Source: Nemopilema nomurai
Lineage: Eukaryota > Cnidaria > Scyphozoa > Rhizostomeae > Rhizostomatidae
Direction: 5' to 3'
Length of the DNA: 64,000 bases
Assembly: GCA_003864495.1 (NCBI GenBank)
Contig: ML133465.1
Span: 805,163-869,162 of the forward strand
The position numbers and the translations under genes are program-made. Of the stretch, positions 1 to 12,243 are shown piece by piece. The notes under the pieces were generated by a model. That model was not told the origin of the DNA, ran no database searches, and was given only the letters and a program-made list of their open reading frames with translations. The stretch's first letter is position 1. Every line of letters starts with the position of its first letter.

Positions 1-13
1 TTATATTTGACAG

Positions 14-2190
14 ATATCAACGAGTACAAAAATGGCTGGCATGACTCTCACCAGCAGGCTATGTGCACCAACAACAATGGTTCATTTTCTTGCCAATGTA
101 AAAGTGGATTTACCGGTCATGGTAAAAGACTGCTCGGGTAAGTTTTGACAACTGATATTAGCTTAAAAAATTATCAATTCTATTTATTGTGTCAGCTTAA
201 GGTTTTTTCCGACGTTTGTATAATCTGTATCTGAGTATGAATAGGAGACTATTGCTAAAATATTTCAAAACTGTCAAAACTGAGGTCTCAAAGTCCGAAA
301 TATTTGTATCAAATTAACATAGCTCAATATCATAAGTAGCGAGATGTGTTAATTGCAACTTTGTCTAGAGTGATAACCTTCCAAAAAATCATTGTTCAGG
401 AAAATCTTTCTGCCTCATTGCCAGATTGCTGGGCTATAAAGATACTGAACTACTAAAGCTTTAATCACATAATGCTTTTGATAGGATGGCTTTTTTAATA
501 TTTGAATCGAAATTAAAGAATCATGTTCTAGGACACCTTCAAGCTGATATATAATTGGCACAGATAAAAGTTGAAATTTAATTTACCTCGGCTTACCTAC
601 GTCTAAAGTAAAATGTAAATTTTAGAAAACGTTGCTCTGAAGAAACCTGCGGCTCAGTCATCAACATACATAAACAACGAAGGAATATTCAATGCCAGTC
701 TTGGAAATGATGGAAGTCTATCAGGCTTGAAAGCCGCAACATTGATTGAAAATTATCCGTGGTGGCGAGTGGACCTTGTTGAACAGAGAGCAATGATAAT
801 GGTTGCAATATGGAGACCAAAGAATTTGGATTATCTTAATCAGTTTAATTTCAGTGTTGGAGATGACAGATCTAATGGCGGACGCAACAACCAAATTTGT
901 ATCATAAGTGGAAGCGTGTCGAATACAATGTTCAAGTATAGTTGTCCAACTGTGCTGTTTGGTCGATACGTCAGCGTGTTTGTCGACAGAAATAGCAGAC
1001 TTGCATTTACTGAACTTGAAGTTTATGGAGGTATGAGTGTAAAATTTTGTACGTTATAAACGCGCTTGTTGACAACGGAAAGAATTCAATAGAAAGATGT
1101 CGACGTGTGGGTCACCAAAACTGTCACTAATTGACAGTTAAACCCTAAAATGGCCGAGGCAAAGTTACTAAAGAAACCAGAATAGCCTTGTAAAATACAA
1201 TAAGCATTGGACACATACTTTTGTCTTGATAATATAACCAAAAGCGTCATAAAGCGATGATTATCCATCTGTTGATTCGGGATTTTGGAAATTGACATTT
1301 TGCAACCTTAAACCTTTGTTTGAGTCTGGGCCCAATGGGTATCTTGCTTAATAAGGTTAGGTATGGTAGTATTTAAGAGGAATAAACTGTTTTTAGGTAT
1401 AATATAAAAGGTATAATCAAGTTTAATTCATGCTACTTTTAAAAATGTTTGCTTTTCAATGTATTTATTTGCTTTTTTAAGAATTAAGAGAAGGATTGAT
1501 TCATCATGTGCGAGCTTTAGCTTTTGGGATACAAACAAAACAATACAGCAAGCAACAAATGTTAATCAAGGAACAAGAAATGGTAAATCATATATTTTAT
1601 GAAAACCTGATGCCAAACGTTGTTAGTTTTCTACCGTTTCATCAGTTTAAGCAACGAAGATACCTTTATTCCCAATATTATAACTGTATCAATTTCTTTG
1701 CTAAACTTTGTTCGTAACATTAAAAGTGTCCTCAATCACATTTAGCTGAAAGCATTGCGTACAAAAGGCCGTCGTCCAGTTCATCAGTGCATACCCATCT
1801 GAGATACACGTTCTTTGCAGCCTTGGAAATGATGGGGACAAGACTGCGGAGTAGCAAAGGTGCAGTGTCACCCATTTTGAAAAAAAGCCCTGGTGGCAAG
1901 TGGATCTGACAAAGGAAACAGCAGTGTCGAGTGTGCGAATAAAGAATGGTGTGACTTGGTCTCCACTCAAGATCAATCCATCCGATGTTAGTGTTGGAGA
2001 CAATAGTTCGAATGGTGGACGAAACAATGCACTTTGTGTGGATGATGGGATCCTAAACGCTGGAGAGCTGAAATACTTTTACTGCCCGACTGTTCTGCAT
2101 GGTCGCTACGTGACTGTGTTCCTAAACAGAATACAGAATCTACAGATATGCGAAATTGAAGTCGATGAAAATATAATTGGCACACATTAA
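14..2190 (+). pseudogene. Gene 1: 3' part of an EGF-FTP-FTP lectin gene, decayed
   Basis: Three exons remain: EGF 14-137, FTP1 626-1030, FTP2 1746-2190 (stop 2188-2190). The PAN and linker exons lie off the left edge. Compared with the intact EGF at 33305, this EGF reads DINEY where DIDEC is expected (first Cys lost) and DSH for DCH (second Cys lost). It also carries one extra A in the last codons, which shifts the frame and removes the sixth Cys. FTP2 has a one-base loss near 1820 and an in-frame TAG at 1852-1854 where other copies have Trp. FTP1 is open with both splice sites present. The introns (138-625 and 1031-1745) contain repeats shared with genes 5 and 7 but no other coding signal. 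Its mirror copy is gene 7 at the right edge. I infer a non-functional copy. Confidence 0.82.
626..1030 (+). CDS. Intact FTP1 (fucolectin-type) exon inside pseudogene 1
   Basis: A 405-nt phase 1-1 exon between a tttag acceptor and a GTATGA donor. The translation shows the FTP landmarks: GNDG near the start, PWWRVDL, FSVGDD, SNGGRNNQIC, CPTVLFGRYVSVF and a terminal ELEVY. The stretch RVDLVEQR fits the R-x-D-x4-R/K part of the fucose-binding motif described for FTP lectins. The apparently working copies (genes 2 and 4) have Gln in place of the first Arg. The exon is open although the exons on both sides are broken, so it may have decayed too recently to collect stops. Family assignment is firm; expression is doubtful. 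Confidence 0.75.
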
Positions 2191-5100
2191 CTCACAATCT
2201 GTAAAAGTCCAATGGTCTTAAGGGGCTGAAGATCATTTACCAATAAATTTGGTAGAACTGCTTCATAAACTCAAAAACTTGTTAGTTTGTAGAAACGGAC
2301 TTTGAAAATAGCCAAAGCTATTGATCTTATCTATTAAGCATTTGTGAGACTTTTGAATAGATACATTGCCTTTTAATTTAGCTTCAGTTGTAACACATTA
2401 GAATGGAGGAGGATGTGCATGCTTTTTCAAGCTGAGCCTTTTCTTCAAACCTTTAGAGCAGATTATTCTTTTTCATGAATGATTTGTGTCTACCTTTTCT
2501 GTTCTCTTACTTTTCATTATGACTTTTCAAAGGGATGCAAAGGTTATTAGTGCACCAATTTGGAATCTATTTCGTATTGATTCTGGAGTTTGACGTAAGT
2601 TTTTACTTATTTTACAAAAAGAGCTGTTTTCCCCAAAATTATAAAAGCAACTAAACATTGATGTCACATTTTGTAAACTGTGTGAATTGAATTCTCAAAA
2701 GCTTTCAAAACCATGTTAACTCAAAAACTGGTCATTTTAGCCAACGGCTGTTAATTGCTCCAAGTCGTATGCATTTGGTGCACTCAAAGCTCTCAAAAGA
2801 ATTGTTTACCGAAGTGATTTTTCGTTCCTTGCAATTTACTGTATAACCCGTTAGCTAAATAAGGTTTTCACAAATATAGGATGTGTCCTGTTTTGTGCAG
2901 AAAATAGAAGCTTTCATCCCTCGTCCAATGCCGAGCATCAGATATAGAAAGGTAAAGTAGTTAGAAAAAGAAGTTGCAAAGGATACATTAGATACAGCTT
3001 GGCTGACAGGCGAAAATGGCAATTTTGCAAAGTTGCCCAAAAGTCAAGTTGCAGCAAAAAGATTCTTAAATTTCCGAAAAATGCAACAAAAATTGATCAA
3101 GCACAAATAAGATTCTTAAATTTCCGAAAAATGCAACAAAAATTGGTCAAGACAAATAAGTTGTCAAAAATCAGTCTTTCTTTCTTGTTGAGTTCAGTGA
3201 ATTTTATTCTTCAAGCTATTCGGTTCTTCAAAAATTTGTAAAGACAGAACAATTAATAACTATATGTCCAGCTGATAACTTCAACTTGCCTTTAGATTAG
3301 CAGGTTGGCATAATTCCTCTCTTAATTCAGAGGGTAATATCATATGAAGTGAAAATATCAAATTTGATCAAGAAGACATTCGGGTATTTTAATTTGAGGA
3401 TTTCGCAAGATATTGAAACAATGATGGCGGAAAATTTGAGGGTTTTGTGAAAAGATTTATAACAAGTGCTTTCTTGCACGAATCTTAAGAAAATCTAGAA
3501 ACGCAATTGGAATAGGAGGAGCAGATTTTTATTCGTCAATTGGAATTTCATCCGACACCCCTCAGAGTATGCAAATGTCTTGAATTACCAAAAGCTGCAT
3601 AGCCAGCTGCGGTTATCAAAAACTTTAGAGGATGATAAAAAAACGCACGATTGGCACTAGTTAACCAATCGCTATCACTGAGCAATTCAATTTTAGATGC
3701 ACCAAACAGAAACAAAGATCTTTTCGCTATAAAAAGAGAGATTTTGCATTGAAATCTACTTTTACGTACAAATGTTCGCCTCAATCAAAAACCCAATCCT
3801 TTATCTTGCTTTTTCTGCGCTTTAATGTTATAGAGTTTCTCGTAAGATTCATTCAAATTTGCATAACCATGAATATATCAGCTGGGTTCGAACAAAAACG
3901 AAATATTAAGCAAAGGGAATTGATGATAATGAAGTCAGTGTATCTCATAACGCAAATCACTACGTTTGAATCTTTTTTTAGAAAAAGGTTATTAACACAC
4001 AATTTTCAATTCTTGTACTGATTGAGTGAGAACACGGCTAAGACAAAGTACTTGTCAGCTAAATTTATTGCATTTCTGCTTCAATTAGTTTTGAAACTAT
4101 TGATCTAAATGGTTCTCTACAGGCAACTTAGATTATTTATACGTATTATAAGAATCACTTGTATTAATTTGTAGTTTTTGTGCCTTGTTTATATAGTAAT
4201 AAATTGGTATCTCCAGGTATAACTCAAAAAGGTATCTCTAAATAATTTACTCATGGCTAACTAACTGGTTGGCATGATTTTTATAAAATTTTCAAAACTA
4301 TACGAACTCAAAGTGCAGATAAATTCAGATAAAAAATTTAAATTGCTTCGAGGTGAAAGCATTTTATACAATCGATGCTCTTAACAAAGCTGCTATTGCA
4401 AAACTTAAAATCATCAAATGAATGTCATTTAAACGCATTTGAACTTATTCTAAGGTGATTCTTGCATTTGTTTCTCTTAATCTAGCAACGTAGAATGTCT
4501 TGATGGTAGCTGACCTGTATAAGCAGTTTATAGGGTTATATAGAGAGCACATCTTTTGTCACTTAAGAAATGTTACTTCTCTCTATACGTTGTTCATTTC
4601 ATACGGATTGCAAAATGTTTCAAACTTAAAGCCACCAAACCCAAACTAACCTGAGAGGTTTTTTGAAATCTTTACGAATAATAAAAGCTCCATCTAATTT
4701 TATAAAAAAAACTGGCCTTTTGGAAGAAAAGTTATTTTTGGTTAATCCCAATCGTTCCAAGCAACCTTTTGTTATTCATATTTACCTGAATAAAGTTTTC
4801 AATATTTTGATGTTTCCCTTCTTGTCATCAAAAATAGAAACGTCCAATCCGGGGACAAATTTAAGGGACAAATGTGGTGAAATAATCACCGTTTATTGAT
4901 CAAGGGCATTAGAATGAAACGGTTTTTTCTTTGTTGCTGAGTGAATTCAATGGCCAAGCTAGTTTTTTCCTCAAAAGCAAACTTAGTGGCTTGGTTTCAG
5001 GTAAGAATAGTTTTACCAAAAACGTGGGAATGCTGAAGAGTTGAATTTATTTTATCTTATAGTAAGGCAGCTTCTCATCAGGCACATTCAAGCATTTACT

Positions 5101-5609
5101 CACTTTCTTAGCTTGTTAATAGATATAATTTCTTATAGTTTCTCACAAAAGTTGATGGAATTGGCCTAATTGAGTACAAGTCTGCTGAATTCAAATTAAA
5201 ATAGATGGTTTTGCATAGGAAAATTGAAAATAGTTCAATTTATTTACGTTATGACAAAAGTTAAAATGCTAGAATATATTATCTAAAACACTGTTTGCTT
5301 TACATTTGGCTTTGCGAAAAAATGTATTTATGAAGTTCATTGTCTAAAGCAAAGAATTCTTCAATTTGAGTCAAATATGTTATTGTTTGAAGAAAGCAAA
5401 TTTCTTTATATTACAAACAATTTTAAAAGGGTATAAGCAATTTAACTTAATGAGACAGCAAATTATTCATACCAGCTAAGTGAGATTACTTCAGTACAGT
5501 TTCGCTTAATTAAAATAAGGCATTTTGACCGACTCATTAGTAATGAAAGAATGTATGTTTGTCTTGCCTAAGTTGAACGGTGATGGTAAGTTTTAATAAA
5601 ATTGTGCAG
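2191..5609 (+). other. Spacer between gene 1 and gene 2, shared with other copies
   Basis: I see no convincing gene. The interval has two parts. 2850-3750 mirrors 60600-61430 on the opposite strand. 4300-5500 recurs on the + strand (19.5-20.05, 21.99-22.2 and 27.4-27.65 kb) and mirrored on the - strand (54.25-55.8 kb). A 50-bp direct repeat, two copies, starts at 3061 and 3111. The short open frames in this interval are not conserved between the copies, which argues against coding. A TATA-like GTATAA near 5430 lies upstream of the 71-bp exon-like element and could be promoter material; that is inference only. Confidence 0.6.
3061..3160. repeat. 50-bp direct tandem repeat, 2 copies
   Basis: The unit beginning GATTCTTAAATTTCCG starts at 3061 and again at 3111, with almost no mismatches over the first 40 bases. 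It lies in the spacer and spans no gene. Confidence 0.85.
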
Positions 5610-5680
5610 GTGTAGACCAACGAGAGAGTAGAGCAAAGGCCGGCAGAACTCGGCGCAGCAAGAACTGAAGGTCTTTAGAG
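5610..5680 (+). other. Conserved 71-bp exon-like element, copy 1
   Basis: The element is bounded by an acceptor-like TGCAG and a donor GTAAGC. It matches 27658-27728 (+) and 54175-54245 (-), each exactly 71 bp with the same boundaries. In copies 1 and 3 it lies about 1.75 kb upstream of the signal-peptide-like exon. One frame is open in the other two copies but has a TAG here, so a 5'UTR exon is more likely than a coding one. Function is unknown. Confidence 0.5.
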
Positions 5681-7438
5681 GTAAGCATGAGTCTGTCCTT
5701 ATTCATGAGGCGAGATTTATTGCCACTAAGCAAGAAAGTATCATTTTTGTTCACCTAACTAAAGATATGCAATGAATCGGCAGATGATTTAATTGCGAAG
5801 AAATTATGTAAGAAATTGAGGAAAAAGTAGGGAACGCAAATTTGCAAAAAGGCAGTAATAAGAAAAGTTGTGTATTTATTCTAATGCTGAATTTCTTGTG
5901 ATGCATATATCTAATGTGTAGAAATACTTTATAATTTAAGAAAAAGCATTTAAATAAACTTCAACACAAGGAGGAGCAGGTGCCTCTCTATTTCGCCTTC
6001 TGCTATCTCCAGTTAACATTGGTATGTAAAATCTCGGCTTCTTCAGTTTCGACATCAATGAGTGTAGAATTAAATACCAATTCAAGGCACTGCTCGAGAA
6101 GTTTTACAATTGTATTGAAAGTAACACCAACAAATACACAGTTTTGGATCGCAACATTGAAACAGAAATTAAAGAGGATAGTACTTGATTTACTGAAGGG
6201 AAGTCTTAATTTGAAGTGAAAGGGAGTGAATCCAGTTGATTAAGACCAGTCTCAACCGTGGACAACCGGTGCTTCGCAAGAGGCAATGGCTGAATGGAAA
6301 GATAAGTTCAACAAGTAGTTTACTTTCAGAACAAGATACATGAATTAAATTGTTCCTAGAAGGAATGAAATGTCTCGAATTTGTTTTTGTTTATTTTTTT
6401 TTTTAGACATATCCTGCAAATATCAACCTAGGAAAGGGATCATAGAGAAAAATTTCGAATAAAAGTTCTACTTTAAATTGATCATTATCAGCTGAAGCTG
6501 TGCCCATGTCAAAGTATCTTTCGGAGTTGAGCTGCAAAACGCAGTCAGAAATAAACAGAGATTGGTGTTTATAGGACAATTGCTTTTCCAAAATGAAAAT
6601 CTCAAAAATTTTATATGTTTTTGAAGCCTCTAGATTTCTGTGATATTTGTTCATTAAGACCAAATCTACAGGTTGTGGAAAGCAATATTGCCTGGGTTTC
6701 GTTTTTGAACAAATTTCTTTTTTGTTACATCAAAGTCATTTGGAAGGACTTGAATGAATTAAGATCGTTCAAGGGCATAAAAACAAAAAACTGCCTATTT
6801 TGATCTTCATAATGACTTGCGTTGGACTGATAAGTGATAGAGAAGGAAGAGCTTCCAATTTCATTAAAAGCGATGAAGTGATCACCTGATGCAAAATACC
6901 ATTTCCCATCGGTGGGAAAGAGAAGTCAAAATCCAGCAAAATGGCATAGAAGAGCGGCGTTAATAGCTTTAACGTACGTAACAAGTCGTCTCTGCACGTT
7001 AATGCCAAGTTTCATCTTTCCAATAAAAATCGATATTAGAGGATTTTCTCTCCACTTCATATAATCAATTCCCTTCCCATGCAGAGTTGTTCTCGATTCA
7101 CAAGATAATAGTTATTATCCATGCTGGGCCATGAGTGTTGCCAACTTATGTTAAGCAAAGGGCTTCTCCAAAGATCACACTAATAGCACTTTACAACAGC
7201 TATAAATTGCGGAACCAGTTTTTACAGAGTTAAAGTTCTTTTTTGTCTGACACTCCTCTGAGTATGCAAAGGTCTTTTCCCTTGCGCTTTTCTAAAATTA
7301 GGTTTTAAGTAACGTTGATTGGTCAATTATAATCAATCATGCAATCGATCTGCAACTTGCTATACATTATGTCAGTTTATGGTTGTTCTCCAACGTTTGC
7401 ATTGTTTGAGAAGCATTGGACGAGAAAATACCTTTAGT
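5681..7438 (+). other. Upstream region of gene 2, mirrored at 52.5-54.2 kb
   Basis: No gene recognised. Several blocks (6050-6150, 6650-6760, 7080-7210) can be matched in reverse orientation at 53.7, 53.1 and 52.7-52.8 kb, upstream of gene 5. The block starting TCTGACACTCCTCTGAG at 7247 recurs near signal-exon remnants at 3550 and 28180. Conservation of sequence on this side of the gene suggests a shared promoter or 5'UTR, but no core promoter can be assigned with confidence. Confidence 0.45.
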
Positions 7439-7639
7439 GTGCAGAAACTAGCTCCGCTATTTTTAGCTATTGTGATGTTTTGTACCGCAATGCATTTGTT
7501 CATATATAACAGCAGTTTCTTGGACAAGTTTCATGAGTGTGCTAGCTGGGCAAAATTTCTATCATCTTCAACCATAGTGAACAGGAATTCAATGATTAGA
7601 GAAAATAAAAATTTAAAGGCTGAAGATACTTTTATCTAA
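7439..7639 (+). pseudogene. Signal-peptide-like first exon of gene 2, start codon lost
   Basis: The frame reads QKLAPLFLAIVMFCT, a hydrophobic leader-like stretch, and runs to a TAA at 7637-7639. The matching exon of gene 5 (complement 52311-52511) begins with ATG; here the same codon is GTG at 7439-7441. A phase-2 donor (TTTCATGA|GTGTGC in this copy) would join this frame correctly to the PAN exon, but I cannot prove that splice. If gene 2 is made and secreted it must use another start, or it has lost its leader. Confidence 0.45.
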
Positions 7640-7886
7640 GGCAGTCTGGCTGCAATCTCATCTCGTGCCATCTTAAATTCTATTTTAGAAAGATTTTCTC
7701 CCCACTTCATTCATTTACTTCCCTTTCCACACAGAGTTGCTGTCAATTCACAAGTCTCCATTGCAAGTGAGTTTGATCCTAGCTGAGTTAGAACAGGATG
7801 CTGATTCGCTAAAATATAGTATTCATTTCAGCACTGAATTACACAATTTTTTCTACGTTTTATTGTCCTAATGCCTTTTTTTGTAG

Positions 7887-7955
7887 ATTGTGTACTTCAT
7901 GGGAACAATCCAAAACATTGGCTTCAACGAACTAACAAGTAATGCTATTGCAACT
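7887..7955 (+). other. 69-bp exon-like element between leader and PAN exon
   Basis: A T-rich tract plus TTGTAG acceptor precedes it and GTGAGT follows. The gene 5 counterpart is complement(52078..52146), also exactly 69 bp with the same boundaries. Only one frame is open, and it does not join in frame to the PAN exon. A non-coding 5' exon or a retired exon are both possible. Confidence 0.4.
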
Positions 7956-8292
7956 GTGAGTATGAAGAATTGGTCTTATCGAAGGCCTTCTTTTTCTCAA
8001 GGCAAGAATGCAATCGATTGAGAGATTTTTCGATGCTGATACGTTTGCCATCATGTCTCACAATCAGTTAACCCAAAAGACGTAAGATGCTAGCATATCG
8101 CAACCTTCTTAGTTAAGCAACTTGGTTTCCAAGTTTCATCAATATATTTTTCGACTTTCTGTGAAGACAGTGGTGCTTATTTTCCTTTGAATTACTCCTT
8201 ATTTTACTACAGATGGGAATAAAAAAATCAAAAGCATTTAAAAGCAATTGAAAACGTTTCGAAACAAATTTGTTTGACTTCCTAGGCTGTTG

Positions 8293-11200
8293 ATGATAGT
8301 GACTTCACAAGATGTCAATGGAGAAATACTTCGATTATCATGCAAAACTTTTGCCAACTTCTCTGTTGTGCTTCAAGATCGCTCACTTAGTGCCGCCTTC
8401 CGCACATTTGATAGTCTTGATGAGTATACGTGTAAGTTTGAATGCATTCAAGAACAGCTATGCAAGTCTATCAATGTAAATGAAGAGCTTGGTGCTTGTC
8501 AGTTGAACAACAAATCAGCACAGGACCCTAACGACGGCATCGAAACACAGGCAGCAGCTGGTTGGACATACTATTCTACTCGTTATGATGAATTGCATGT
8601 AAGTTTTTCAATTTATTGACGCAAAAAAGAAGATTAATATCTAATTAAAGCGTCACTAGAACGAATATAAGCAAAACATAGGTCTTCCAAAATTTATGAC
8701 ACTAACAAACGGCTTTTTAAGAGGTATTTGTTTGATTCTGATAGTAAGTGATTTTTACATTTTTGCAGGTTGGTCAGCTCTGCCAATCAAAACATCCTTG
8801 CAGGAGTGGAGAAAAATGCATTGACAAATGCACATGCCCTGGTTACAAATGTCTCGGTGAGGCATTTTAGCCATTCTCTAAAAAAATAATTGGATGACCA
8901 TAAAAAGAATTTGCCTATGCGTGCCTTGCAAAGTTGCAGTAAATTTTTTCTAAACTCAACAACTAAATTTGACCAAAGGGTACTTTTGGCTGCATTTTCT
9001 CATTTATTTTTCATACCGCTTTGAAAACGAAATTTAAAAAAAGAACATATTTCACAAGCACGAACATTAAAACGAAGGTCCTTGAATCTTTACTTTGCCC
9101 TTCGCCTAGAGGATTTTAATTTATTCTAAAGAAAATAAATTGAAGGTCTCGATTTTGATAGATTCTGACGAATGCAATGCTAAAACACACAAGAGATAAA
9201 TAAAAGGATAATGTAGGCTTCACAGGTAAGCATGTCAGGAAGAATTACAGGCCAGAGGTAACCAAACTACTGCCCAAGTCCAAAGTCTTTCTGTTGACCC
9301 AATAATCATTGACCTACGGCGACTTTTATGTTAGCTCCACATCCATACTACTTTTTCAAAGTGACCTATATTTCCACTGCATGTTACAGTTTCGCCAGAA
9401 TACCACAAGCTTACTTGATACCCCCGTTCATCACAGGGCATTTGTTGACAGCCACAATACCTTTTCCTATGTAAGACTTCAAAGATAATTTCAAAACTAG
9501 CCCCGCAAAAATTTGCCTTATCCAATTATTTAGATTATCTTATACAAGTATGTATTTTTCTGTTAATTTTTGCTTCGTTATTAAATCAATAACTACCCTA
9601 AATAAAGCATTCTCTAAAAAATATTTTGCATTAACAGACATTGACGAATGCGAAGCTAAAACACACAGCTGCCATCAAAAAGCAAACTGTACCAACATTC
9701 ATGGCTCGTATTCCTGTCAATGTAACTTTGGATTTCGTGGAGATGGTAGAAGCTGCGCTGGTATGTTTTATCAAAATGAAACAAACTTAATTTCTTTTTT
9801 GTGTGTGCCTGACAACTGAATTTAAGATGAACTATATGCAGGTTGACGTTAATATACAAATTCATCATTGTCATTTTCCTTTGAATGATTGAAGGTAATG
9901 TTAAAAATACTCAGTCATTTCTTTCATTTCAATTTAATTGACCTTCATAACGAAATAAGCCTTATTGGACTAGAGTAGGGAGTGATTTTGAATTTTTATA
10001 GAAATCTTAGGCCCCTTTTTTAGAGGCTGCATCACTCTAATATTATTTAGTGAAATGATTCTATTCGTTTAGCCGATTGGAATTAATTTGTAAGGGAATT
10101 TATCCAACTTAAGACTGACTGATTTTCATGAAAAGAACGAAGAGTTGAAACTCAAATTTACTCAATGCTAATTATGCTGACTTCAAAGTTAGTAAATAGT
10201 TGAGTGTCTTTACCCTTGCCTTGCGTTATAGAAGTATTCTTAATCAGTCAAAAGCGAGCTCATCTTCAGTTCGAACGCTTCACCAACTATGGTCAGCACT
10301 GCTTTGGTTATAAATGGCGATAAATAAGAGATTAGTCACCCTTGATATGTCAATCATTAAAACGACTTTCTGTTGCTTTGACTCCCCATTAACTTTCATA
10401 CAGTTTGTTTCTCTACTATCGTTTTGCAAATGGAATTTGGTAGTTTTATGTATTTTTCTATGGGTCTATTACATCAATATTACATACTCAAAGGGAGTCA
10501 GAGTTATGTGCGTTCGGCCTTTCTATCTGCACAAAAACATTTTTGAGGCATTTGTTCAGCTAAAAGATGTGTCCCACGATAGCGAATTGCATGATTAACA
10601 CTCACCTAGCAACATTCAAGGCAATCTGAGCAAGTCAATTTTGATCAAAAAGCCCTTTTGCATTAACTGTGATGGCACTTTTAGTGTCTTTTGTCCTTGA
10701 TGCTCGAGAAATTAGACATTGCTTGTTGTTTTGCATGTGGGATGCTTCGAAATAAAGTAAATAGGTTATACATATATGAGATAAGGCTCCTAGCGTTTTT
10801 ATCTTTAAAACAACATATTTCATCCACGACAAATGCATGCTGACAAAATCAAAACAATGATCCGTGACCATTTCTTTGCTGTGCATAAGGTACATGTAAA
10901 TGATTGTAATCTACATGTTATTTGCTGAAGGTACATGTAAATGATTGTAATCTACATGTTAAGAATTTTGGAAATTTGTTTCAGAAAATGTTGCATTGGG
11001 AAGGCCTTCTAGCCAGTCATCCACTTTTACAAGCAGTGGAGGTTGGGTGTCAAATGCCAGCTTTGGAAATGACGGCAAAGTACTGACTGCTTTAACGAAA
11101 GTCGAAACTTCTCCATGGTGGCAAGTGGATCTCATTGAACCAAAAGCAGTTAGTATAATCGTAATAAGAGGTCCAAAAAAATTGTGGAACATAAATCCAT

Positions 11201-12243
11201 TTAATGTCAGTGTTGGAGATGACAGCTCTAAGGGTGGACGCAACAACCTGCTTTGCGTCAAAAATGGGATGATGCTTGATAGTCATACGTCATTAAATTT
11301 CAGTTGTCCAACTCTTCTGTTTGGTAGATACGTCAGCGTGTTTCTGGATAGAAAAAGCATGCTTGCAATAACTGAAGTTGAGGTTTACACAGGTAAGCTA
11401 TGGTTTTTTATTCAAAATCCAAGTAACATTTTTTTGAATGCGAGGCTTTAAAAATGTTATAAGAGGTAGTGGAGTTGTTTTTCATTGCGATAGAAGCTAT
11501 GCAGATGTTGTTCAACGTTGTAGCCATGAAGGCATACGGCTGCTTTCTTAATAAATATTCAAAGTGTTCTTATGTACTATAGATTGCATAAGTATTGTTA
11601 TCCTGTCTTCCATTGAAATTGTTACTCTCCAACGAGTCAGTTTTAAATAAGGCTAAAGTATAGAGTAGAAGAATGTCACTCAAATGAATAATTATGTCTC
11701 GTCTTTAAGAATGAACTCTACAATTATTCTAGTAACTGGAATTCTCAATTCATAACCAATTGTAAAGTTAAAAATCAATTTTTTGTTTCATGTGAAGCTG
11801 AAAACATCGCCATTAAGATGCCATCCTTCCATTCGTCTACCTCAATGCTTAATGGATACACACTGTCAGCCAGCCTTGGAAATGATGGTGACAGGACTGG
11901 GGACTGGCAAAGGTGCAGTGTCACGCAGTTTGACGACATGCCCTGGTGGCAAGTGGATCTGACGAAGCAAGCAGCAGTGTCGAGTGTGCGAATAAAGAGT
12001 GGTGTGACTTGGGCTCCACTCAAGATCAATCCATTTGATGTCAGTGTTGGAGACGATAGTTCGAATGGTGGACGAAACAATGCAGTTTGTGTGGATTATG
12101 GGACTCTAAACGCTGGAGAGTTCAAGTACTTTTATTGCCCGACTGTACTGCATGGTCGATACGTTACTGTGTTTATTAACAGAAAATATTCTCTTCAAGT
12201 TTGCGAAGTAGAGGTTTATGAAAGTGCAGTTGATGCTCCTTGA
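8293..12243 (+). CDS. Gene 2: PAN-linker-EGF-FTP-FTP lectin-like protein
   Basis: Exons: 8286-8598 (ATG at 8293), 8769-8856, 9638-9760, 10985-11392, 11798-12243; 456 residues from that ATG. Residues 1-102 hold a PAN/apple-like domain (Cys 17, 47, 51, 57, 69; C-x3-C-x5-C spacing). Residues 103-131 form a linker with seven Cys. 132-172 is a calcium-binding-type EGF beginning DIDEC with six Cys. 173-308 and 309-456 are FTP domains (PWWQVDL, SVGDDSS, GGRNN, CPT..GRYV..F, terminal E-V-E-V-Y). The FTP family binds fucosylated glycans and F5/8-like folds; PAN and EGF parts mediate protein contacts, so an extracellular recognition role is inferred. The product predicted from 8293 lacks a signal peptide; the upstream leader exon has lost its ATG. 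Only one EGF is intact, versus two in gene 4; the largest intron (9761-10984) is otherwise empty. Exon 1's true start is the weak point. Confidence 0.72.
9163..9225 (+). pseudogene. Truncated EGF exon remnant in gene 2 intron
   Basis: A piece reading SDECNAKTH followed by stops resembles the start of the EGF exon at 9638 (DIDECEAKTH) and ends before a GTAAGC. About half the exon is missing. It sits where gene 4 has its first EGF, so gene 2 probably once had two. Confidence 0.6.
10887..10962. repeat. 41-bp-period direct repeat, 2 copies
   Basis: The unit starting AAGGTACATGTAAATG occurs at 10887 and 10928, near-identical over 34 bases, just upstream of the FTP1 acceptor of gene 2. Confidence 0.85.

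Noticed and set aside
5524..5609. 24-bp intron between GTAAGT at 5586 and the CAG at 5607-5609
   Set aside because: Too short for a spliceosomal intron in animals; the 27.6-kb copy does not keep the same spacing.
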